Below, piece after piece: positions 16,630-24,876 of a stretch of 64,000 nt of DNA (position 1 is the first letter of the stretch; the number at the start of each line of letters is the position of its first letter). Source of the stretch: Candidatus Denitrolinea symbiosum (GTDB lineage Bacteria > Chloroflexota > Anaerolineae > Anaerolineales > Villigracilaceae); NCBI GenBank assembly GCA_017312345.1, contig BLAA01000001.1, forward strand, positions 1,612,001-1,676,000, given 5' to 3'. The notes below the pieces were generated by a model. It was not told where the DNA came from and did not search any database. It saw only the letters and a list, made by a program, of their open reading frames with translations. A program made the translations under genes and the position numbers.

Positions 16630-18207
16630 TTAAGTCAATGATTCCTGGCTGGCCTGAATATTTGCCCGGACGCGCGAGGCTCCGAGCGCCTGTCCCAGCT
16701 CGCGGATGGCGGTTTGCAGGGTCTCTTCCACGCTGGCGGCGCGCTGGATCTTCTGGCCGATCAGGTTGACCATGGTTTCCAGTTCTGCCTGGGCGCGCGA
16801 TTCTTCAAATGAGCGGATGTTTTTAAGGGAGATGGCTACCTGTCCAGCGATGGATTGCAACAGCTCCACGTCTTCCTCGCCGAGCCCGTTGACCGCATTC
16901 TGCTGTACGTCCAACACGCCCAGCATTTGGTCGCCCAACGAGATCGGGACGGCCGCCTCCGACCTGGTTTCTGGGAGCAGGGGGTTGGGCAGCCAGCCTT
17001 CTGCCTGAGAGACATCCGGGACGAGGACCGGGATATTGGTCTGCGCGGCGCGCCCCACCAGGCCGAGTCCCATCTGGATCTTGTGGCCGCGCGCCAGCAG
17101 GGCGGCGCCCGCCTCGCCGGTTCCGCCCGCCATGATCAGATGTCCGCTTTCCTCATCCATGAAGTAGATGTGCGCGTGGTAGTAATTAAAGGCGGTTTTG
17201 ACTTGTTCCACCACCTCCGTCGCCAGTTGACGCAGACTCGTCACCGCCATCAGGCGTCGGGTCACTTCGGCGGAGGTTTGCAGGGCTTTAGTACGGTCGG
17301 CCACGCGTTGTTCCAGGGTGGAGAAAACTTCCTGCAGTTGAGCCGCCATTTCATTGAAAGTTTTTGCCAGAATGCCGATCTCATCATCGGTTTCGACGAA
17401 CGCGCGCGCTCCTAAATCGCCTGATGCGACCCGGCTGGAAGCGTTCGTCAGGTTTTCGACGGGACTTGTCAGCGCCCGAGCCGCGATGGAGGAGAGAAAG
17501 CCTACGGCCAGGATAACCGCCAAACTGACAAGCACGATCGTCCTTTCCGCCGCCTGGGGCGTCGTGAAATTCTGCAGCAGCCAGGTTGCAGTTGCGGCGA
17601 CGGCCGAGACAGCCGCCAAAACGATGACCAAAAAGAGCATCAGCAACTTTGTGGAAAAGGGATATCGGGAAAATTGACGAACGACAATGACGCCAAAGCC
17701 GACAATTGCGGCGGCTGCAAGGATTGGAACCGCTGTGCCTTGTAACGCCGGAATCTGGGCTTGTAAATCGCCTCCCATCAATCCGATGAAGGCGGCGATT
17801 ACCCCCGCGAGGCCGACGAGTAACAGGGCGCGATTCAGCCAGCGGCTTGGAAACGACTGTGTGGCAAAAATGATCGAGACCACCGGGATAAGAATCGCCA
17901 TCAGCGTTCCCAATCCAGCGATCAACAGGGAGCCGATCCAGCCGCCGGCTATGATGGTCGCAATCATCACGCCCATTGCCTCGACGGTCTTACCGCGCTG
18001 ACTTAATAGCATCCCTCCGCCGCTTGCCAGGGCAAGCATGAGGGTAAGCGCCACCAGGAACCAACCCTGCCACACTTGCGATTGATAAGCGATAAAAGCG
18101 TACACAGGCATCGAAAGGAGACTCACCAGCAAAAAGATCAGACTGGCGTAATAGGCATTGCGCGCCTGTGGGGTTCCTTCAAAAGCAAAAAAAGATCTGG
18201 GTCTCAT
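16630..18207 (-). CDS. Polytopic membrane HAMP-GAF sensor without output domain
   Basis: A 525-residue protein. The first 220 residues form about seven hydrophobic segments with only short loops, like an integral membrane (MASE-style) sensor. A HAMP domain (about 240-300), the coiled coil EQRVADRTKAL, and one GAF (about 320-470) follow. The protein ends with IGQKIQRAASVEETLQTA, the same tail motif as the other three sensors. No kinase or other output domain. Its N-terminus resembles the longer paralogue at 19.5-22.6 kb (a TPQARN versus TPEARN start). The start overlaps the end of the upstream DDxxD-protein gene by four bases (ATGA), so the two are translationally coupled. Confidence 0.87.
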   Translation of the reverse strand: MRPRSFFAFEGTPQARNAYYASLIFLLVSLLSMPVYAFIAYQSQVWQGWFLVALTLMLALASGGGMLLSQRGKTVEAMGVMIATIIAGGWIGSLLIAGLGTLMAILIPVVSIIFATQSFPSRWLNRALLLVGLAGVIAAFIGLMGGDLQAQIPALQGTAVPILAAAAIVGFGVIVVRQFSRYPFSTKLLMLFLVIVLAAVSAVAATATWLLQNFTTPQAAERTIVLVSLAVILAVGFLSSIAARALTSPVENLTNASSRVASGDLGARAFVETDDEIGILAKTFNEMAAQLQEVFSTLEQRVADRTKALQTSAEVTRRLMAVTSLRQLATEVVEQVKTAFNYYHAHIYFMDEESGHLIMAGGTGEAGAALLARGHKIQMGLGLVGRAAQTNIPVLVPDVSQAEGWLPNPLLPETRSEAAVPISLGDQMLGVLDVQQNAVNGLGEEDVELLQSIAGQVAISLKNIRSFEESRAQAELETMVNLIGQKIQRAASVEETLQTAIRELGQALGASRVRANIQASQESLT

Positions 18208-19439
18208 GGGTTACTCCTTGCCGCCTCCAGGTATCCGCTGCTCGTGTCTTGAAGGGCGTCAAGCATGGCGTTCAGCGAGTCGGGGGTGACGTTTTTGTCT
18301 TCCTGTCCTTCGGTGAGGAAAATATCCCCCACCGCGTTGACGAATCCAGCCTCCAGGGTCCGCTTGCACAGGGTTAAGAAAACCTCGTACTTTACTTTGA
18401 CAGGTTGAGGCAGGGATGCCAGGCTGTCCCGTAATAAAAATGCATATGTGCGGGCGATGTACAGCCAGTCCTCCTCTGTCGCATGCGAAAAGGCGGACAT
18501 GAGGCTGCCCTGTAAGGCCGTATCGGTTATTCCAGAATAAAAAGTAAATCGTTCGAGAAAGCGGCGATCGGGTTGGTTGAATACATTAATGTTGAAGACT
18601 CCCCATTGTGGATACTGCGCGTTGTCAATATGACGGTCGCCCCAGTCGTCGAAGACGCGGATCGCGCTGTTGAATCTTTCCCGAACCAGTTTCATCAGGA
18701 TGTCATCCTGGTAGACTTCCTGTAACGAGGGCAGGCTTTTATCGTGATTCCGATAAATGGAATAGATCAGCGTCAACGCGCTCATCAAACCGGAATCGAC
18801 GATCGTTTTGCGGGCGACTTCGTCGGCATGTTCATCCCAAAACGACGGCGAGAGTCCAGCGATGAAGTATTCGCGGCTCAAATTGCGGACGCGCGCCTCA
18901 TTGTCCAGTATATCCAGGTAGATCGCGCGCAGGATATGGGGCGTGTCTTCCGGGTGTTCGTTTAGTTTGCGGACCATGCGCTCGATGTGTCTTAATCCCG
19001 CTTGGCGAAACGCTGCCGCGCCTGGGATATGATCCGAAGCGGCGGCCATCCCGCGCGTTTCAGCCGCCACGCGTTGCACCGCCGCGACCATGGCGTCATC
19101 GCCGCGATCCATGCTTTGATCGGCCCAATAGAGGACAGCGATTGCTACTGCCGCGTTTTGAAGCCGTTCCGTATCCTTCAGTTCGCCTGCCGAAATCGAC
19201 GCGCAAAATGCGACGGACTTTGGGCCGACTTGATTCACAATTTCGTCCAAATCGTTTGGCGAAGCGTCGGGCAATCCTTCCTTCAGAGCCGCGCGAAACG
19301 ACTCTTGAAAACCGCTGTAGATGCGATCTACCTGCGCAAGCATCTGGTCCGCCTTAATTTCAAGCGGATAGGAATCTCCGAAAATCGGATTGTTCCACAT
19401 TAAGCGCAACAGGTGGGAAAGTTTTTGAGATCGTTTCAT
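18204..19439 (-). CDS. All-alpha protein with DDxxD motif, possible isoprenoid synthase-like enzyme
   Basis: A 411-residue soluble protein predicted as almost wholly helical. It has two acidic motifs typical of class I isoprenoid enzymes: DQSMDRGDD (107-115) and DDWGD (264-268) in the context AIRVFDDWGDRHID. The spacing of about 157 residues and the helix-rich surroundings resemble squalene/phytoene synthase-type enzymes, which use such Asp clusters to bind Mg-diphosphate. Overall similarity was not recognised, so activity is a hypothesis. The gene overlaps the following membrane sensor by four bases (ATGA) and lies inside the signalling block, which is unusual for a biosynthetic gene. A non-catalytic helical signalling role is the alternative. 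Confidence 0.5.
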   Translation of the reverse strand: MKRSQKLSHLLRLMWNNPIFGDSYPLEIKADQMLAQVDRIYSGFQESFRAALKEGLPDASPNDLDEIVNQVGPKSVAFCASISAGELKDTERLQNAAVAIAVLYWADQSMDRGDDAMVAAVQRVAAETRGMAAASDHIPGAAAFRQAGLRHIERMVRKLNEHPEDTPHILRAIYLDILDNEARVRNLSREYFIAGLSPSFWDEHADEVARKTIVDSGLMSALTLIYSIYRNHDKSLPSLQEVYQDDILMKLVRERFNSAIRVFDDWGDRHIDNAQYPQWGVFNINVFNQPDRRFLERFTFYSGITDTALQGSLMSAFSHATEEDWLYIARTYAFLLRDSLASLPQPVKVKYEVFLTLCKRTLEAGFVNAVGDIFLTEGQEDKNVTPDSLNAMLDALQDTSSGYLEAARSNP

Positions 19440-19496
19440 GGCATGACTGTTACTGTCGCATCGGCCAGAATTTGGATGTGGAGATAAATGGATTGC

Positions 19497-22400
19497 TCAC
19501 GATGCGGCTTCCCTGGCATTTTTCTGGCGGGCGGTTCCCATTGTAGGCGTCAATGTCGCCGAAGTAGGCTTCATGCCCAACGCGTGTCCCAATTCCCGCA
19601 CTGCAATTTGCATGGCAGATTCAATGGTGGCCGCGCCCTGAATCTTCTGGCTGATCGCGTTCAGCATACTTTCGCGCTCAGCCTGCCTTTGGGCGCGTTC
19701 GAACTGGCGGCGGTTTTCCAGCACGGTGGCGATCTGCGGCGCCAGCGAGGCGAACAGGCGGATTTCGTCCGAAGTGAAGTTGTGCGGATGTTCGCCTTCC
19801 AGCAGCAGGAGCGCATCCTGGCGCGACCGGACGAACAGCGGCAGCGCGACCACGCTGCGGTAGCGCAGTTTTCGGGAAATTCCCTTGGTGGTCTCGTCAA
19901 TCCGCTCGTCGTTCAACATGTCGTCGAAGAAGAGCGGTTCTTTGCTTGTGAACAGGGAGACGGATTTGAGCGCCTCTTCGGAATAATGCGTTCCAATGGG
20001 CGTGGCTGGCAATTCGGCGTTGTTCGACCAGTTGGCGGCGATGGTCATGCCTTTCAGGGCGCCGTTGGGATCGTAATCCAGGAGGCCCAGGATGGCCCGG
20101 TCTATGGCTGGGATGTCCATCGCTTCGACGGCGGCGCGCGTCAATTCCTGCATGTCCGCCGATTGCGCCAACTCGCGGCTGGCCTCGAACAGTTTCTCGG
20201 TCTGGGCCAGGGCGGACTGGGTCTGGTCGTGTTGGCGCGCGTTTTGTATGGCGATGGCGATCTGCGCCGCCAGCGTGGTTTGCACGTCAACGTCCGCCTC
20301 AGTGAAGCGGCCGACCTGGTCGGATTGCACGTCGAAGACGCCGATCGCCTGTTCGCCGACGATCATCGGCGCGGCCAGTTCGGAGCGGGTATTTGGCAGC
20401 AGGGGGTTGGGGAGGAAGTCCGGCGCGGCGGTCACGTCGTTGACGGTGACGCCTTTTCGGTCGCGGGCGGCGCGGGCCACCAGCGACCGCTCGCGGTTGA
20501 GCGGGATCGAGTGTCCCTCGGCGACCATGCGCCGTCCCGGCTCGCCTGCGCCCGCGGCCAGCGTGAGATTTTCGCCGGTTTCGTCGAGCAGGTAGATGTG
20601 GGCGTGGTAGAAGTCGAAGCGCTCTTTGGTGAGGTCCACCACCTCTTGCAGCAGCCTGTCCGTTTCCAGGATCGTGGAAGCCGAAGCGCCGACTTCCGCC
20701 ACCGTGGAAAGCGCCTTCGTGCGTTCGGCCACGCGTTGTTCGAGCGAGCCGATCAAATCGCGTAGTTGCGCGGCCATCGAATTCACGGTCTGGCCCAGAA
20801 CGCCGACCTCATCCTTCGATTCGATGCGCGCCTGCGCGTCCAGGTTGCCTTTGGCAATCTCTTCGGCGGTGTCGCGCAGTTGGGATAACGGACGTAGAAA
20901 CATCTGGCCGAGGATCTGGCTTACGACTGCGGCCGTGAGCAAAATCCCGATGAAGAGCAGGATAACCGTCTTACCGGCCTGCTCCGTTTCTTTTTCAGAA
21001 CGCGCGCGGGATTCGAGATAGGCGCTTTCCAGTTCGGATGTGGGCGCGATCAGCCCGATGCTGTATCCAACGCTTTCCAGCGGGAAGTAGGAGATGTAAT
21101 ATTCCGTTTCGCCCATGTTCACTTTCGTCAACCCTGCTTCCCCGCGGACCATTTTATCCGTGACCGTTTGCAGGTCCGCGGGACCGAGTCCCAGCACGGT
21201 CTGTTTGGGCGATTCGTTGAACGGCACATTTTCCGGCTGGAGTCCGAAGAAGGCATATCCCGCGTCGGTCATGCTGAGGATGTGTCCTTCGGGATCGATT
21301 AGGAAGGCGAAGCCGCTTTGTCCCGCCTGAACGCCTGAGATTTGGTCGGCGACGCGCGCCAATTGGATGTCGGCTCCCATCACGCCGCGGAATTTGCCGC
21401 TCTGGTCGTACACCGGGATGGAGTTGGTCACCATCAGTCCGAGGCCGGCGGGATCCTGGTAGGGCGGCGTCCAGACCGGTTTTCGGTCCGGGTTGTTCTT
21501 CGGCGCGGCGAGCGCGTAGAATACGCTGTCTTGCGCGTTAAAATCTGGAGGGAGGGCGGCGGCCAGATCAATATTCGGATAGTACAGGGTCGGGCCATTC
21601 GCGCTGATGAAATAGGTCGCTACGATGTTGGGGTTGGATTTCAAAACGGACGGCGCGATGAAATCCAGATAAACGGAGACATTCAGTTCTTCGAGCGCGG
21701 CTTCAGTGAGGCGGGTGGAGGCCGGCGAGAATACCGAGCCGGGGTCTTTGGCCGAGTTGCTGTATTGTCCGCCCGCCAGCCTGGCAAGGGAATTGGCGTC
21801 CCAATACGAGCCTGTCCCTAATATATTGGTCCGCTCGAACAGGGATTCCCGATAATCTACCAATGATTGCAGGGTCGTTTCGATCTCGGCGAAAGCCTCG
21901 CTGGCCTTGCCCGCCTCCCTTTCGGCGGCGGCGTTCAATTGAAGTTCCGCCTGCTCCTGAATGGCGGATTGTAGTTCGCCGGTCAGGGCCGCTACCGTTC
22001 GGTTCGAGTTTTGGTACATGAAAAAACTAAAGACGCCCAGCGCTCCGCCGGCGATCACGAACGCGCTCAATAGAAACTTCGTGCGCAGGGAATAATTGCG
22101 GAAATTGCGGACGATCACCACCCCGTAGATCAGGGCAAAAACGCCGATGATGCCCGGAGCGAAAACGCGCACGGCTTCCGGTTGGGGCAGGCGGTAAGGA
22201 GGCAGGTATAGGTCGAGCAGGATGCACGCGATGACGCCCGCCGCGCCGACGATCATGGCGCGCTGCGCCGATTTTGCGTCCAATGTTTGCCCGACGGCGA
22301 CCGCGATCAGGATTCCCAATCCCACGCCGAGCATCAGTCCCGTCCCCTCGATCAGCATGACAAGCACAAGGAAGGTAAGCGTTAATCCCCAAATGAGCAT

Positions 22401-22637
22401 CCATGCGGCGGTTGTCGTCCGTCCGCGCCGCGCCTGGAAGTAGGCAATGAGGGCTATTACCGAGAGCGCTACCATGTCCGCGCCCCAGCCATACAGCTGC
22501 CAGTCTCCGGAGCGCCAGCCCAGGAAGAAGTAGAACGAGGCGGCGATGGCGGTGGCGATGGAGCCTCCCAGCGCAAGACGCAAGGTGTTGCGCGCTTCGG
22601 GCGTTTCCGGTATGGAAGGAATGAATTGCTTTTTCAT
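19497..22637 (-). CDS. Large membrane-Cache-HAMP-GAF-GAF sensor without output domain
   Basis: A 1046-residue protein. About six membrane segments (17-208) precede a helical stretch and a double-Cache periplasmic domain (about 240-540; ADIQLARVADQISG and a GFAFLIDPEGHILS repeat are typical of dCache). A further membrane segment (about 560-580), HAMP, coiled coil EQRVAERTKAL, GAF1 and GAF2 follow, and the C-terminal tail has ISQKIQGAATIESAMQIA. No kinase domain. GAF1 is nearly identical in DNA to that of the sensor at 9.5-11.9 kb. The start has AGAGG seven bases upstream. It probably integrates a periplasmic small-molecule signal with cytoplasmic GAF inputs; the ligand is unknown. Confidence 0.88.
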   Translation of the reverse strand: MKKQFIPSIPETPEARNTLRLALGGSIATAIAASFYFFLGWRSGDWQLYGWGADMVALSVIALIAYFQARRGRTTTAAWMLIWGLTLTFLVLVMLIEGTGLMLGVGLGILIAVAVGQTLDAKSAQRAMIVGAAGVIACILLDLYLPPYRLPQPEAVRVFAPGIIGVFALIYGVVIVRNFRNYSLRTKFLLSAFVIAGGALGVFSFFMYQNSNRTVAALTGELQSAIQEQAELQLNAAAEREAGKASEAFAEIETTLQSLVDYRESLFERTNILGTGSYWDANSLARLAGGQYSNSAKDPGSVFSPASTRLTEAALEELNVSVYLDFIAPSVLKSNPNIVATYFISANGPTLYYPNIDLAAALPPDFNAQDSVFYALAAPKNNPDRKPVWTPPYQDPAGLGLMVTNSIPVYDQSGKFRGVMGADIQLARVADQISGVQAGQSGFAFLIDPEGHILSMTDAGYAFFGLQPENVPFNESPKQTVLGLGPADLQTVTDKMVRGEAGLTKVNMGETEYYISYFPLESVGYSIGLIAPTSELESAYLESRARSEKETEQAGKTVILLFIGILLTAAVVSQILGQMFLRPLSQLRDTAEEIAKGNLDAQARIESKDEVGVLGQTVNSMAAQLRDLIGSLEQRVAERTKALSTVAEVGASASTILETDRLLQEVVDLTKERFDFYHAHIYLLDETGENLTLAAGAGEPGRRMVAEGHSIPLNRERSLVARAARDRKGVTVNDVTAAPDFLPNPLLPNTRSELAAPMIVGEQAIGVFDVQSDQVGRFTEADVDVQTTLAAQIAIAIQNARQHDQTQSALAQTEKLFEASRELAQSADMQELTRAAVEAMDIPAIDRAILGLLDYDPNGALKGMTIAANWSNNAELPATPIGTHYSEEALKSVSLFTSKEPLFFDDMLNDERIDETTKGISRKLRYRSVVALPLFVRSRQDALLLLEGEHPHNFTSDEIRLFASLAPQIATVLENRRQFERAQRQAERESMLNAISQKIQGAATIESAMQIAVRELGHALGMKPTSATLTPTMGTARQKNAREAAS
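20255..20748. repeat. Duplicated GAF1 segment, copy 2
   Basis: Direct-repeat partner of 10172-10665, offset by 10083 bases. It encodes the region from the HAMP-exit coiled coil through GAF1; the encoded proteins differ by only a few residues there. Confidence 0.9.
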
Positions 22638-22674
22638 GCGGACCTCTTGGTGGATGCGGCGGTCGGTCTTCGTT

Positions 22675-23997
22675 TCAGGCGCGTTCGGCGCGTTGAGCGG
22701 AGCGCCACTGTTCGTTTTCGATGGCTACGGAAACCTGGTTGGCGATGGCTTGCAGGATGGGGGAATGTTCCGGTTTGAAATGGGCGATGGCGGGGTGGAA
22801 AAGCAGGATCGCCCCGAAGGATCTGTTGTGACGGTCGCGCAGGGGGACGTAAAGCGTCGAACGGACGTCGCGCCCCACGCGGGTTTGCCAGGCTTCGTCT
22901 TCCTGCGCGTTGTCAATACACTCGCCGTTCGAGCGGTTGTCCTTTTCCAGAAAATCCTTGAACTGCGCGAGGTCCAGGCGTTCCGCGGAGGCGGGGAAGA
23001 CGCGCTGCGAATTGTTTTGAAAATCCAGGAAGTAACCCGCCCCGGCGCCCAGTCTCTGGACGACCAGGCTGAGGACGTTGTCGAGATGCGTTTCGATGGG
23101 GCCGGGCGCGGTCAAAATGCCAGTGGCTTCGAGCAACATGCTCAATTCGCGGTTCTGGCGCAGGAGGTGGTCGCTGGATTCCTTTACGCGCAGTTTGGTG
23201 CGGATGCGCGCCATCAGTTCGCGGCGGTCGAACGGCTTGGTGACGTAGTCGTCCGCGCCGAGGTGGAATCCCGCCTGGACGTCCGAGGGATCGATGCGGG
23301 CCGCGGTCAGGATGATGACCGGGATGTGCCGCAAGTCCGCGTCGGCGCGCATTTCTTCGAGGACGGCGAAACCGTCCTTCTTGGGCATGTTCACGTCGAG
23401 CAACACGAGGTCGGGATGACTCCGGCGGGCCTGCTCCAGGGCTTCCACCCCGTCGGCCGCGGCGATATATTCATAGCCCTCGTTTTCGAGATAGCGCGAG
23501 AGCAGCGTCACATTGTCGGGACGGTCGTCGGCCACAAGGATCCTGTGCGGCCGGCCGGCGGCTTGCTGCGCCGCAACCGGCCGGGAACGATTCCATTCGC
23601 CCAGCAGGTTTTCCACGATCTGGCAGATGCGTTCGGGACGCACCGGCTTGAGGAGAATCTCGTCCACTTTTGCGCGGCGGGCGGTTTCCTTCAACCCTGG
23701 CACGTCGTAGGCGGTGATCAGAATCACGTGCGCCGGCCGCCCGCCCGGATGGTTTTGCAGTTTCTCCGCCAACTCCAGGCCGTTCATCTCAGGCATGATC
23801 ATGTCGGTGATGAGCAGGTCGGCGGCGAAATCGTCCGCCACTTTAAGCGCCTCGCGCCCGCTGGTGGCGGAACGCGCCTCCACCTGTTTGCCTAATTGAG
23901 CGACGGCTCTCGCCAGCATAGTGGCGGTGTTGGGATGGTCGTCCACGATGAGGACGCGCATTGGATGGACGCCGGATTCAGGGCTTGCAGGTTTCAT
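22675..23997 (-). CDS. Double-receiver GAF response regulator
   Basis: A 440-residue protein with two consecutive receiver domains and a C-terminal GAF. REC1 (about 13-130) has the VDD acidic pair and an ITDMIMPEMNG phospho-acceptor site; REC2 (about 150-270) has ADD and LLDVNMPKKDG, with TKPF lysine. The GAF (about 285-430) follows a short coiled coil. There is no DNA-binding or enzymatic output. The ATG at 23997 is preferred over an in-frame TTG six codons earlier because GAGGG lies about 11 bases before it. It sits 81 bases downstream of the winged-helix regulator. Two receivers in one chain allow signals from two kinases to be combined; the GAF may dimerise or bind a ligand. Confidence 0.9.
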   Translation of the reverse strand: MKPASPESGVHPMRVLIVDDHPNTATMLARAVAQLGKQVEARSATSGREALKVADDFAADLLITDMIMPEMNGLELAEKLQNHPGGRPAHVILITAYDVPGLKETARRAKVDEILLKPVRPERICQIVENLLGEWNRSRPVAAQQAAGRPHRILVADDRPDNVTLLSRYLENEGYEYIAAADGVEALEQARRSHPDLVLLDVNMPKKDGFAVLEEMRADADLRHIPVIILTAARIDPSDVQAGFHLGADDYVTKPFDRRELMARIRTKLRVKESSDHLLRQNRELSMLLEATGILTAPGPIETHLDNVLSLVVQRLGAGAGYFLDFQNNSQRVFPASAERLDLAQFKDFLEKDNRSNGECIDNAQEDEAWQTRVGRDVRSTLYVPLRDRHNRSFGAILLFHPAIAHFKPEHSPILQAIANQVSVAIENEQWRSAQRAERA

Positions 23998-24078
23998 GCG
24001 CCCATTTTCCCTCAAAGTCCCCCGGTGGTCAGATTGTCATGGGAAGAGAAAAGTTGGCAAAAGTTGGCGGGGCAAAGG

Positions 24079-24876
24079 TCAGTCGGCGACGAGCCGATAG
24101 CCGAAGCCGCGCACATTGATAATGAAGGACGGGTCTTGCGGGTCGGGTTCAATGGCCTGGCGAATATGGTGGATGTGCCACTTCACCAGTTCCTGCGCCT
24201 CGCGCATCTCGGCCTGGTAGCCCTGCGCCTCGGCGACGAGCGTCTGGTAATCCACCACGCTGGGAGCGTGACGCGTCAACACGAGGAGATAGTCGAACGC
24301 GGTGGGAGGAAGGCTGACGACGCGCCCGGCGACGGTGACGCGTCGGGCATGGAGGTCCAGCCTGACGGTCCCGCGCGAGACGAACCGCTCGGCGGTCTCT
24401 CCTCGCTCGGGCGGGACGCGCGTTTCCTCGTCCTTTTCCAGGCCTTCGAGCTCCGCCTGCAACGCCTGGATCTGCGCCTGGAGTTCGCGGCGGCGGCGTT
24501 CTTTTTCGCGCTGGGCAAGGATGTCCTGCGTCCGCTCGATCATGACCTGGGGCTGGAGCGGTTTGAGGAGGTAGTCGGTGGCGCCGAGCCGTAGCGCCTC
24601 GACCGCCGAGTTGACGTCGGGCTGGGCGGTGAAGAGGATGACCGGCAGGTCGGGACGGGCCGCGTGGATGCGTTTGAGGGCTTCCAGTCCGGGCATGCCC
24701 GGCATGCGCAGGTCCATGTAGACGATGTCGAAGTCGCCGCCCGCCACCAGTTCCAGCCCCTGTTCGCCGCTTTCCGCGCTGGTCACTTCGTGGCCGGCGC
24801 GTTGCAGGATGCGCGTCAGGGTTTGGCGCAGGCTGGCTTCGTCGTCAATGATGAGCACGCGCCCAGACAGGTTCAT
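24079..24876 (-). CDS. OmpR-type response regulator with coiled coil
   Basis: A 265-residue regulator. The receiver (about 6-118) has DDE acids, phospho-acceptor in YMDLRMPG, T in LFTAQ and a LKPL lysine. A charged coiled coil (about 118-150, EKERRRRELQ) leads to a C-terminal winged helix (about 165-262) ending with the typical INVRGFGYRL wing. It should bind DNA as a dimer. The gene overlaps the end of the upstream histidine kinase by four bases (ATGA), so it is the cognate regulator. It is the only DNA-binding regulator in the signalling block and may control the block itself. Confidence 0.93.
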   Translation of the reverse strand: MNLSGRVLIIDDEASLRQTLTRILQRAGHEVTSAESGEQGLELVAGGDFDIVYMDLRMPGMPGLEALKRIHAARPDLPVILFTAQPDVNSAVEALRLGATDYLLKPLQPQVMIERTQDILAQREKERRRRELQAQIQALQAELEGLEKDEETRVPPERGETAERFVSRGTVRLDLHARRVTVAGRVVSLPPTAFDYLLVLTRHAPSVVDYQTLVAEAQGYQAEMREAQELVKWHIHHIRQAIEPDPQDPSFIINVRGFGYRLVAD

